A DNA stretch of 11,728 nucleotides from Methanomassiliicoccales archaeon UBA280 (GTDB taxonomy: Archaea; Thermoplasmatota; Thermoplasmata; SG8-5). The position numbers and the translations under genes were made by a program. Shown piece by piece: positions 1 through 5,020 of this stretch. The stretch covers positions 5,666 to 17,393 of the forward strand of contig DAKD01000026.1 in the NCBI GenBank assembly GCA_002499085.1, given 5' to 3'. The notes beneath the pieces are model-generated. The model had not been told where the DNA came from. It saw only the letters and a program-made list of their open reading frames with translations, and did not search any database. Numbering within the stretch: position 1 is the first letter of the stretch; each line of letters starts with the position of its first letter.

Positions 1-5
1 AGACC

Positions 6-55
6 GGTATAGGTCGAATTGATATCACTTTATCTGGCCAATTCGACCGTATACC
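6..55. repeat. Imperfect inverted repeat (15 bp of pairing)
   Basis: The ten bases at 12-21 (GGTCGAATTG) are the exact reverse complement of 39-48 (CAATTCGACC). Beyond a small unpaired step, GGTAT at 6-10 pairs with ATACC at 51-55. The loop is 17 bases. It could be the 3' end structure of a gene lying to the left, a regulator site, or part of a structured RNA. No gene is visible around it, so its role is unknown. Confidence 0.6.
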
Positions 56-77
56 CGGGCTGGGCTACCTCGGCTTT

Positions 78-120
78 GCTGCCATGATTGGCAGCGGACA
101 CAATTGCTCGTATTTTATTA
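78..120 (+). terminator. Possible terminator: 7-bp hairpin followed by a T-rich run
   Basis: GCTGCCA at 78-84 pairs exactly with TGGCAGC at 89-95 around a four-base loop. A T-rich stretch (TATTTTATT) follows at 110-118. The arrangement suits a terminator for a gene entering from the left, but no such gene is recognisable in the window. The T-run is 14 bases past the stem, so the assignment is tentative. Confidence 0.35.
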
Positions 121-150
121 ATCTTGCCCAAGTGCCCTCTGAGGCAAACC

Positions 151-157
151 TTATAAG
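151..157 (+). promoter_or_regulatory. TATA box for the coiled-coil gene
   Basis: TTATAAG lies with its centre about 36 bases before the ATG at 190. Archaeal transcription normally starts about 25 bases downstream of the TATA centre, which puts the start near 179-182. The 5' leader would be only about ten bases, with no Shine-Dalgarno sequence. Confidence 0.55.
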
Positions 158-189
158 TCCAGAGCATTATTGCCCTTCGGGGTACGACC

Positions 190-867
190 ATGAACAGCGA
201 GATCGACGACGAAGACGTGTTCTACGGCAACAAGAAGAAGGCCAGGAAAGAGGCTGAGGCGCAGCCCGAGAAGAAGACTGCCTACGGGGAGCCCGTATAC
301 CAGCCCAGGTACAACGAGCAGGCCGCGCCTGCCCGGGCCGAGCCTGAGCCCGTCGGCGTGACGCCGGAACAGGAGAGCAATATCGACGAGGAGATAACCC
401 AGGCCAGGCACGAGAAGCATCAGGCCGCCGAACTTCATGACATCACAAAGCTGAGGCAGCAGGCCGCCAAGCACAGCGCCGATGCCGCGAAGTTCTACAA
501 GAAGTACAGGGCCGAGGAGGCTGCCATGGTCAAATACACGGAAAACTCGAACAAGGCCAGGCGAACCGCGGAGAAATACCTGCAGAAGTCAAAGGAGGCC
601 ACCGCGAAAGCCAATGACAAGCAAACCGACCTCGAGTACCTGCAGGACAGGAAGGCCGAGCGCGCCCGCATAAAGATTGCCAAGCTGCATGCGAAATCCG
701 CCAAGATGAAGAGCAAATCAAGTTCCTATCTGGCAAAGGCGGCCAAGCTCTCGCAGAAGGCCGCTGCCAAGCGCGAGAAGGCAAAGACGCTTCTCGAGAA
801 GAGCAAGATGCATGAGGCGGAGTCCATCAGCCTGACCAAGAGGGCCGACAGACTCTCAAAAGCCTGA
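190..867 (+). CDS. Lysine/alanine-rich helical (coiled-coil) protein
   Basis: No known family is recognised in this 225-residue protein. Residues 1-65 are acidic and proline-containing and probably disordered. From about residue 70 to the end the sequence is almost free of proline and glycine and dominated by Ala, Lys, Glu and Arg, as expected of one long helix or coiled coil. Loose repeats such as AKYLQKSKEA and AKLSQKAAAK recur through the second half. There is no signal peptide, membrane segment or cysteine, so it should be cytoplasmic. The strongly basic C-terminal half would allow nucleic-acid or membrane-surface binding, but that is inference. The ATG at 190 fits the TATA box at 151-157 and gives a near-leaderless message. 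It is convergent with the gene ending at 908, 40 bases away. The open frame and GC-rich third positions support a real gene. Confidence 0.8.
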   Translation: MNSEIDDEDVFYGNKKKARKEAEAQPEKKTAYGEPVYQPRYNEQAAPARAEPEPVGVTPEQESNIDEEITQARHEKHQAAELHDITKLRQQAAKHSADAAKFYKKYRAEEAAMVKYTENSNKARRTAEKYLQKSKEATAKANDKQTDLEYLQDRKAERARIKIAKLHAKSAKMKSKSSSYLAKAAKLSQKAAAKREKAKTLLEKSKMHEAESISLTKRADRLSKA

Positions 868-872
868 AAAAA
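867..872 (-). terminator. Possible oligo-T terminator for the minus-strand zinc-ribbon gene
   Basis: Six A residues on the plus strand read as T6 on the minus strand, 36 bases beyond the stop of the gene at 908-1264 and after a GC-rich segment. Oligo-T runs are common archaeal termination signals. No strong hairpin precedes it, so this is a weak call. Confidence 0.3.
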
Positions 873-907
873 GCCATTGCCTGAGGCCGGGCGCAAACAA
901 TTCCGAT

Positions 908-1264
908 TCAGGTGTATCTGTTGCACGAAGCGCAGAACCATCTGCCGTTCTGGTGAATGTAAGTCATAGGCCTGCCGCAGTACGGACAGGGGTATTGGGG
1001 AGGGCCGTACGGTTGGGGCGGCGGAGGTTGCTGGTAATATCCTGTGGGCTGTTGGGTGTAGACGGGATGCTGCGGGTAATAGCCGGGCTGTTGCTGGTAA
1101 TAACCGGCCTGCTGCATTATCGGCGGAGGCTGAGGGTCGCTGGCAACCAGACCGTACACGAAAAGGATGATGCCGATGATTATCAGGATCCAGCCGCAGA
1201 AGAAAACTGTCAGCAGCCCGATGACTCCCAGAATGATCCCCAGAATGACATATCCCTCTTTCAT
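908..1264 (-). CDS. Small two-helix membrane protein with Pro/Tyr/Gln-rich linker and C-terminal zinc ribbon
   Basis: The protein has 118 residues and no named family is recognised. Residues 5-23 and 24-41 form two back-to-back hydrophobic helices (a membrane hairpin). Residues 44-92 are a low-complexity linker of P, Q and Y with repeats such as GYYQQQPGYY. Residues 93-114 hold CPYC and CASC, a four-cysteine zinc ribbon (C93, C96, C111, C114). The ribbon is probably a cytoplasmic binding module tethered by the linker; ligand and role are unknown. It has the same plan as the two genes that follow on the other strand, though its ribbon and helices are not close in sequence. The ATG at 1264 is supported by a TATA box at 1287-1295 whose expected transcription start falls at the ATG, giving a leaderless message. 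It is divergent from the gene at 1435. Confidence 0.85.
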   Translation of the reverse strand: MKEGYVILGIILGVIGLLTVFFCGWILIIIGIILFVYGLVASDPQPPPIMQQAGYYQQQPGYYPQHPVYTQQPTGYYQQPPPPQPYGPPQYPCPYCGRPMTYIHQNGRWFCASCNRYT

Positions 1265-1274
1265 GAGTAAGTAA

Positions 1275-1314
1275 TCGGTGCATGCCTATATAAATCTGAT
1301 TGGGTTCGGTGCAT
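1275..1314. repeat. Two 9-bp direct repeats (TCGGTGCAT) flanking a TATA box
   Basis: TCGGTGCAT occurs at 1275-1283 and again at 1306-1314. The start-to-start spacing is 31 bases, close to three helical turns. One copy lies on each side of the TATA box at 1287-1295, which drives the leftward zinc-ribbon gene. This suits a regulator that bridges the promoter, but two nine-base matches in a short region are not proof. Confidence 0.4.
1287..1295 (-). promoter_or_regulatory. TATA box for the minus-strand zinc-ribbon gene
   Basis: Read on the minus strand this is ATTTATATA. Its centre is 26-27 bases ahead of the ATG at 1264, so transcription should begin at or within a base or two of the start codon. 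Confidence 0.7.
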
Positions 1315-1362
1315 TGGCCTGTTCCGGGCTACGCCCCGTTCCCGGGCATTTAAGGAATATTC

Positions 1363-1427
1363 TTATACTATCAATCAATATGGGCATCAAATCAAAAATG
1401 AGAACAATGACGGAAGAAAACTGGAGG
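1363..1427 (+). promoter_or_regulatory. TATA-like element and Shine-Dalgarno of the first paralogue
   Basis: TTATAC at 1363-1368 is the best TATA-like match; TTTAAG a little upstream near 1349 is an alternative. The expected start of transcription is near 1390, which leaves a leader of about 45 bases. GGAGG at 1423-1427 sits seven bases before the ATG at 1435 and clearly selects that start. Confidence 0.5.
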
Positions 1428-1434
1428 AAAAAAC

Positions 1435-2049
1435 ATGGGACAATACTATCAGCCCCCGCCGCCGGGATATGCCGCTCCGCCGATGGAGCCGCCCGAGGCA
1501 GGGTCTATAAAGACAATGGCCAGGATAGCGAGCATATTCGGGATAATAGTCTGTGTGATTGCGCTCCTGGGCGCGATTCTCGAATTGTACTGGTATGCCG
1601 TTTGGGAATCGTATGATTATTATTGGGGCTATGCAGACGATATGGTCAGGACTTGGTACATCATATATGCAGTAATTCTGATATTGATGTTCATCTTCGG
1701 ACTGATATTCTTCATGCAGTGCAACAAGATTAGCCAGATGGTGGACCAGCGCCAGTACGTGCAGGCCAAGTCCAAGACCCTGATATGGACCATAATCGGG
1801 TTCCTGTTCGTGGGCGTCATACCCGGAATACTCCTGCTCATCGCCTATCTGAAGTTCGACACTCTGATAAGGTCGACACAGACCCAGGGATACGGACCCG
1901 CGCCCCAGCCCTACGCCCCGGCGCCCCCGCCGCCCGCATACCCGCCCCAGCAGCAGTACCAGCAGCAGGGGTACAGAGTATGCCAGGGCTGCGGAGCCCA
2001 GATACCCGCAAACAGCTATGCCTGCCCCAACTGCGGCAGACAGGGCTGA
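1435..2049 (+). CDS. Multi-pass membrane protein with Pro-rich tails and C-terminal zinc ribbon (paralogue 1)
   Basis: No enzyme family is recognised in this 204-residue protein. Residues 1-22 are a proline/tyrosine-rich N-terminal tail (MGQYYQPPPPGY). Hydrophobic helices run at about 31-54, 73-94 and 115-138. A loop at 55-72 is rich in aromatic and acidic residues (ESYDYYWGYADD). Residues 150-180 are P/Q/Y/A-rich. The zinc ribbon uses C183, C186, C197 and C200 (CQGCG, CPNCG). The block QAKSKTL..W.IIGF before helix 3 is shared almost unchanged with the next gene. Start choice is firm because GGAGG lies seven bases upstream. A strong hairpin terminator follows at 2061-2082, so it is probably transcribed alone. 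The plan resembles small membrane scaffold or stress proteins with interaction modules, but function is unknown. The duplicate lies 110 bases downstream. Confidence 0.9.
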   Translation: MGQYYQPPPPGYAAPPMEPPEAGSIKTMARIASIFGIIVCVIALLGAILELYWYAVWESYDYYWGYADDMVRTWYIIYAVILILMFIFGLIFFMQCNKISQMVDQRQYVQAKSKTLIWTIIGFLFVGVIPGILLLIAYLKFDTLIRSTQTQGYGPAPQPYAPAPPPPAYPPQQQYQQQGYRVCQGCGAQIPANSYACPNCGRQG

Positions 2050-2060
2050 ATGAATTGAAT

Positions 2061-2099
2061 GCGGGGGACCCGCGTCCCCCGCAAACTTTCTCTTTTTCT
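2061..2099 (+). terminator. Strong hairpin plus T-rich terminator
   Basis: GCGGGGGAC at 2061-2069 pairs perfectly with GTCCCCCGC at 2074-2082 around the loop CCGC. A pyrimidine-rich tail with TTTCTCTTTTTC follows at 2087-2098. It begins 11 bases after the stop codon at 2049. This is the clearest terminator in the window. Confidence 0.8.
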
Positions 2100-2108
2100 G
2101 GAAAACAA

Positions 2109-2152
2109 TTAATATCGGCATGTGCATTCTGAGTTCAGTAGACCCTAGGAGG
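2109..2152 (+). promoter_or_regulatory. TATA-like element and Shine-Dalgarno of the second paralogue
   Basis: TTAATAT at 2109-2115 is a plausible TATA box with transcription expected near 2138. AGGAGG at 2147-2152 is a full Shine-Dalgarno match, seven bases before the ATG at 2160. Its own promoter agrees with the terminator that closes the upstream gene. Confidence 0.55.
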
Positions 2153-2159
2153 CAGAACT

Positions 2160-2693
2160 ATGGGACAGTATTACCAACCACCGCCGCCCGGATACGGAAC
2201 GCAGCCGCAGTACGCGCCGGAGCCCCCCGAGGCTGGCTCGATAAAGAGCCTGCTGAACATAGCCGGAATAATATCCCTAATCTTCGGGATACTTTTCATC
2301 CTGGGGGCGGTCGCCTTCCTGCTGTTCACTTTCTTCTTCGGATTCATAATCTCGGTCATCTATCTCGTTTTCGGGGTCGTGGACCTGCTGATATTCATGA
2401 ACTGCAGGTCAATCTCGGACATGGTCGGCGCTCGCCAGTACGAGCAGGCCAAGTCCAAGACCCTGGTATGGATGATAATCGGGTTCATATTCGGCGGGCT
2501 TCTGCCCGGGATAATCATCCTCATCGCTTACCTGAAGTTCGACCCGCTCATCAACGCGGCCAGGGCCCCCCAGGGCTACGGGTACATGCCCCCGCCGCCC
2601 CCGCCCCAACAGGGTTACAGGCAGTGCATGGGATGCGGCCAGCAGATTCCGGCCAACAGCTACGGCTGCCCGTACTGCGGAAGGCAGGGCTGA
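2160..2693 (+). CDS. Multi-pass membrane protein with Pro-rich tails and C-terminal zinc ribbon (paralogue 2)
   Basis: This 177-residue protein is a tandem duplicate of the gene at 1435-2049. Both begin MGQYYQPPPPGY, share EPPEAGSIK, the QAKSKTL segment, PGI..LIAYLKFD and the tail QIPANSY.CP.CGRQG. Hydrophobic helices lie at about 31-58, 60-80 and 102-125. The zinc-ribbon cysteines are C156, C159, C170 and C173. Compared with paralogue 1 it lacks the acidic aromatic loop between helices 1 and 2 and has a shorter proline linker. Conservation is strongest in helix 3 and the ribbon, so these probably carry the shared function, which is unknown. Its 3' flank also resembles that of paralogue 1 (TGAATGCGGGG), showing that the duplication extended past the stop codon. 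The second arm of the terminator hairpin is missing here. Confidence 0.9.
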   Translation: MGQYYQPPPPGYGTQPQYAPEPPEAGSIKSLLNIAGIISLIFGILFILGAVAFLLFTFFFGFIISVIYLVFGVVDLLIFMNCRSISDMVGARQYEQAKSKTLVWMIIGFIFGGLLPGIIILIAYLKFDPLINAARAPQGYGYMPPPPPPQQGYRQCMGCGQQIPANSYGCPYCGRQG

Positions 2694-2754
2694 ACAATCC
2701 TGAATGCGGGGAAGGCGCGCAGAGTTGAGTATGTCAACTTCTTGGTGAATGCTT

Positions 2755-2779
2755 GGGTCTAGGGGCATAGGGGCTAGGG
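2755..2779 (+). other. G-quadruplex motif, plus strand (repeat A)
   Basis: Four G-tracts of 3, 4, 4 and 3 are separated by loops of 4, 4 and 3 bases (GGG-TCTA-GGGG-CATA-GGGG-CTA-GGG). This meets the standard three-tetrad G-quadruplex rule. Folding in the cell is inferred. Confidence 0.6.
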
Positions 2780-2797
2780 TGCTTCCAAATCGCATTT

Positions 2798-2822
2798 GCT
2801 GGCTTGTCCAAACCAAGCCAGC
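2798..2822. repeat. Central hairpin of repeat A
   Basis: GCTGGCTTG at 2798-2806 pairs perfectly with CAAGCCAGC at 2814-2822 around a seven-base loop. The same hairpin, with eight pairs, is kept in copy B at 5152-5174 despite changed flanks. Confidence 0.75.
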
Positions 2823-2824
2823 CT

Positions 2825-2849
2825 CCCTAGACCCCAGACCCTTTATCCC
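2825..2849 (-). other. G-quadruplex motif, minus strand (repeat A)
   Basis: C-tracts of 3, 4, 3 and 3 on the plus strand are separated by 4, 3 and 5 bases. The minus strand, which is the sense of any read-through from the DUF4443 gene, therefore carries a three-tetrad G-quadruplex motif. Confidence 0.55.
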
Positions 2850-2925
2850 ATTTTGAAAACGCAGACCCTAGACCCTGGCAATAATCTCAATATCACTAAA
2901 TTCTTGACAATCTCCACGATTTCAT

Positions 2926-3519
2926 TCAATCCCTGCTCTCCAGCGTCAGCACGGCTGCGGCAAAGGCCCCGTCCGCCGCCTTCTGCGGGTCCGGGGAGCA
3001 GCCGATTATCAGTACATCGCCCCTGCGAAGACCGAAATCCTGTCTCAGTACCCTCGCCGCTTTTTTGTCAGCCTTCTCGGCGTCGAAGCCGTCCGAGAAC
3101 TCCAGCCTCTCGGAAAAAACAAGGGTTGTGGCGCCTGACGCGCCGACCTTGATTGCCTCGTCCCTCTGTTCTATGCCGTTTTTTATCTTTGGAGCCAGGC
3201 CCCTCAGCATGACTGCGAAATCCACGTCCGCGACAGTGATGTTCCCGGCATGGACCTCCTTGGCCTTTATCCCGATTTTATCCAGGATCGAATTGCCCGG
3301 CCCGGAAAGGGATATGCCCTGCCTGGCAGTGGCAATCCAGCCTTTCGATTCCATGTGGGCAAGAAGCTTCCTGGCACTGCCCTCCCCCACGCCCAGTAGC
3401 CCGGCCAGCTCGGCCCGGCCCATCGGACCTTCCTCCCGAAGTATCCAGAGGGCTTTCAGCAGATGGTATGGCTGGAAGAGAGGGGCGCCGCCCCTGCTTG
3501 CCAATTCGACCTCGAACAT
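2926..3519 (-). CDS. Winged-helix DUF4443 domain protein (putative transcriptional regulator)
   Basis: The protein has 197 residues. Residues 15-75 read as a winged helix-turn-helix: an initial helix (HLLKALWILREEG), then AELAGLLGVGEGSARKLLAH as the turn and recognition helix, then the wing and LSGPG. Residues 95-195 match my recollection of the archaeal DUF4443 domain, starting VADVDFAVMLRGLA and including an EAIKVGASGATTL segment and a GDVLIIG strand near the end. This domain probably senses a ligand, still unidentified. The ATG at 3519 shares one base with the TGA of mat (TGATG), so translation is coupled and both are on one transcript. Control of methionine or SAM metabolism is a context guess. 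It is full length; its stop lies 11 bases from the outer end of repeat A, which does not appear to have disrupted it. Confidence 0.82.
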   Translation of the reverse strand: MFEVELASRGGAPLFQPYHLLKALWILREEGPMGRAELAGLLGVGEGSARKLLAHMESKGWIATARQGISLSGPGNSILDKIGIKAKEVHAGNITVADVDFAVMLRGLAPKIKNGIEQRDEAIKVGASGATTLVFSERLEFSDGFDAEKADKKAARVLRQDFGLRRGDVLIIGCSPDPQKAADGAFAAAVLTLESRD

Positions 3520-4715
3520 CAGAACGTCGCTACCTTTCCGTTGACTATCAGGTTCGTGATCTCGGAGATGTTCTCCAGGCTGTTGTCCACTATGCCGGTT
3601 ATGTCCTTCTTGATCTTGTCCATCTTGACGCCGTCGGCCATCACGACCTGTACGCTTGCAGTCTGGGGCCTGTCTATGGGCGCGCCTATCTGCGAAAGTA
3701 TGCGCACATGGACCTCGAGGACGTTGCCCTTCATCTCGTTGTAAATGTCATTGGCCATCTTGTGGGAGAGTATGTTGTACATCTTTCCGACATGCGTCAC
3801 AGGGTTCTTTCCGGCCGTGGCCTCCATGCTCATGGGCCTGTAGGGAGTTATGAGTCCGTTGGCCCTGTTTCCCCTTCCGACCGAGCCGTCGTCGCCGTTC
3901 TCCATCGAGAGGCCCGTGACAGTGAGGTAGTATATGCCCTTCTTGTAGTCGTCTGCGGTGTTGACGTCGACAGTAAGCTCCCTGTCAGTGAAATTGCAGG
4001 CCCTGTCGAGGGCCTTCTCCTTCAGCTCCTTCACGACATTGGCATAATGGCTCTTGTCAGGTATCTCGGAACTTACCATGGCTGCGGCTATTGTCAGGCG
4101 TATCTTGTCCTTCATCCTGCAGGCCATGACCTTGACGTCCTCGCCGACCTCGGGCATGCTCTTCTTCAGGCGGCCGTTTATGTACTGCTCGGTTTCGAGG
4201 ACTATCTTCTCGGTCTCGCTGAACGGGCCGAATCCCACTCCGAATGAGGTGTCGTTTGACAGAAGCTGGCCTGTCTCGTAGACCCCTCTCAGGTCCACAG
4301 AGCCCTGGCCTATGCGGCATTCCATGGTGACGTCCGTGTCAACGTCCAGATGGGAGCAGTGCTTCTTCAGGTAATCCCTTGCCGCCTTGATGGCCACGGA
4401 CCGGTAGGGCAGCCTCTCTCCCTCGACCTCGGTCGTTGCCCTGCCCACGAGAATTATCTGGGCCGGCTCGAGAACCACGCCGGCGCCGAACTTCGGGGCT
4501 GACTGGCCTCCAACAATCTGGCATTCGTCGGTATTGTGGTGCAGTATCCTGCCGTACTTTGAAATATACATCTTGCACAGGGCCCTTGACACCGACTCGG
4601 AAAGCCCGTCTGCAATGCTGTCGGGGTGGCCTATGCCCTTGCGTTCGACAATCTCGACATCCTGCTTCTCGATGTGCAGTGTGCTCAGCGGCTCTACAAC
4701 TATGTTCCTCATCAT
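3519..4715 (-). CDS. mat: S-adenosylmethionine synthetase (methionine adenosyltransferase), archaeal type
   Basis: It makes S-adenosylmethionine from ATP and methionine in the cytoplasm, releasing phosphate and diphosphate. The 398-residue protein fits the usual length of about 400 for the archaeal family, which is distant from bacterial MetK. Visible family blocks are MRNIVVEPL at the N-terminus, KGIGHPDSIADG at 26-37 (substrate/metal binding), NDTSFGVGFGPFS at 154-166, GDDGSVGRGNRANG at 274-287, and PYRPMSMEATAGKNPVTHVGK at 291-311. None of these family blocks is disrupted. The frame is open upstream to 4799, but the true start is the ATG at 4715 (or the adjacent one at 4712): the family begins here, GGAG lies nine bases upstream at 4725-4728, and the TATA box at 4761-4768 predicts transcription from about 4738, inside the longer frame. 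It is first in a two-gene operon with the DUF4443 regulator. Confidence 0.97.
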   Translation of the reverse strand: MMRNIVVEPLSTLHIEKQDVEIVERKGIGHPDSIADGLSESVSRALCKMYISKYGRILHHNTDECQIVGGQSAPKFGAGVVLEPAQIILVGRATTEVEGERLPYRSVAIKAARDYLKKHCSHLDVDTDVTMECRIGQGSVDLRGVYETGQLLSNDTSFGVGFGPFSETEKIVLETEQYINGRLKKSMPEVGEDVKVMACRMKDKIRLTIAAAMVSSEIPDKSHYANVVKELKEKALDRACNFTDRELTVDVNTADDYKKGIYYLTVTGLSMENGDDGSVGRGNRANGLITPYRPMSMEATAGKNPVTHVGKMYNILSHKMANDIYNEMKGNVLEVHVRILSQIGAPIDRPQTASVQVVMADGVKMDKIKKDITGIVDNSLENISEITNLIVNGKVATF

Positions 4716-4760
4716 CACAATCAACTCCGTTGATATCTGAGCTTGAATCCCGGGAATGGA

Positions 4761-4768
4761 TATATAAC
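4761..4768 (-). promoter_or_regulatory. TATA box of the mat-DUF4443 operon
   Basis: On the minus strand it reads TTATATA within AAGTTATATATCC. Transcription is expected near 4738-4740, leaving a leader of roughly 23-25 bases that contains GGAG at 4725-4728. It excludes the upstream ATG at 4799 as start. Confidence 0.7.
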
Positions 4769-4789
4769 TTCTGCATGAAAAACAAAGGG

Positions 4790-4800
4790 ATATATACATA
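4790..4800 (+). promoter_or_regulatory. TATA box of the DUF2683-like gene
   Basis: ATATATACATA is centred about 33 bases before the ATG at 4828, predicting transcription near 4820 and a leader under ten bases. It lies back to back with the mat TATA box, about 30 bases away, so the two promoters could interfere or share a regulator. Confidence 0.6.
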
Positions 4801-4827
4801 AAACTAATATGGTATTAATGTGGAATT

Positions 4828-5010
4828 ATGGTTAAGGCAATAATCGACATAGACCAGCATACAAATCAGATTCTCAACATCGTGAAGGCGCAGTACGGCC
4901 TCAGGGACAAGTCCGAGGCGATACAGGCCGTGGTCAAGCTCTACGAGGAGGAGCTGCTCGGCATCAAGCTGAGGCCGGGGTACTTCAGCAATATTGGCAG
5001 GGGCAGGTGA
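4828..5010 (+). CDS. DUF2683-like small protein, probable orphan ribbon-helix-helix antitoxin
   Basis: The 60-residue product begins MVKAIIDIDQHTNQILNIVK and continues with YGLRDKSEAIQAVVKLYEEELL. This matches my memory of archaeal DUF2683 proteins, which look like ribbon-helix-helix antitoxins: a short strand (about 2-8), helix A (11-22) and helix B beginning at the DKSEAI turn (25-42). Such proteins often sit beside a RelE/ParE toxin. Here no toxin follows; the next element is repeat B, 10 bases after the stop. The C-terminal part (LRPGYFSNIGRGR) seems shorter than in relatives I recall, so its end may have been trimmed. It may act as a stand-alone DNA-binding repressor, possibly on the shared promoter region with mat. 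The ATG fits the TATA box; only a weak GGA precedes it. Confidence 0.72.
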   Translation: MVKAIIDIDQHTNQILNIVKAQYGLRDKSEAIQAVVKLYEEELLGIKLRPGYFSNIGRGR

Positions 5011-5020
5011 AAACGCATTC

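Larger units (their letters stand above)
2727..2914. repeat. Structured intergenic repeat, copy A (MITE-like, non-coding)
   Basis: The core runs from TGTCAA (2732) to TTGACA (2909), 178 bases, with GAG/CTC a further two bases out on each side. Copy B at 5021-5266 is in the same orientation. The first 19 bases are identical between copies, and the last 71 bases (2839-2909 against 5191-5261) match at 65 positions. The ends form imperfect terminal inverted repeats. Inside are four G-tracts at 2755-2779, a perfect 9-bp hairpin at 2798-2822, and C-tracts at 2825-2849 and beyond that can pair with the left G-tracts. There is no open frame of note. It ends 11 bases from the stop of the DUF4443 gene. 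A miniature inverted-repeat element or a mobile structural repeat are both possible. Confidence 0.75.

Noticed and set aside
3..257. Open frame on the plus strand running in from the left edge
   Set aside because: It overlaps the coiled-coil gene, its last part becomes a run of arginines from that gene's other frame, and the region holds two inverted repeats and a TATA box. A partial gene ending here cannot be excluded but is not supported.
1387..2127. A 246-codon minus-strand frame opposite the first zinc-ribbon paralogue
   Set aside because: The plus-strand product has clear helices, a zinc ribbon, a duplicate next door and a Shine-Dalgarno; the reverse frame shows only composition artefacts.
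2141..2152. TAGACCCTAG-like sequence before the second zinc-ribbon gene, similar to units in the repeats
   Set aside because: The match is only about ten bases, overlaps the Shine-Dalgarno sequence, and no other part of the repeat is present.
3468..4247. A 259-codon open frame antisense to mat and DUF4443
   Set aside because: It is the mirror of strongly conserved mat codons in a GC-rich gene, with no promoter, ribosome site or recognisable motif.
4716..4799. N-terminal extension of SAM synthetase from the ATG at 4799
   Set aside because: The mat TATA box and predicted transcription start lie inside this stretch, and the family begins at MRNIVVE.
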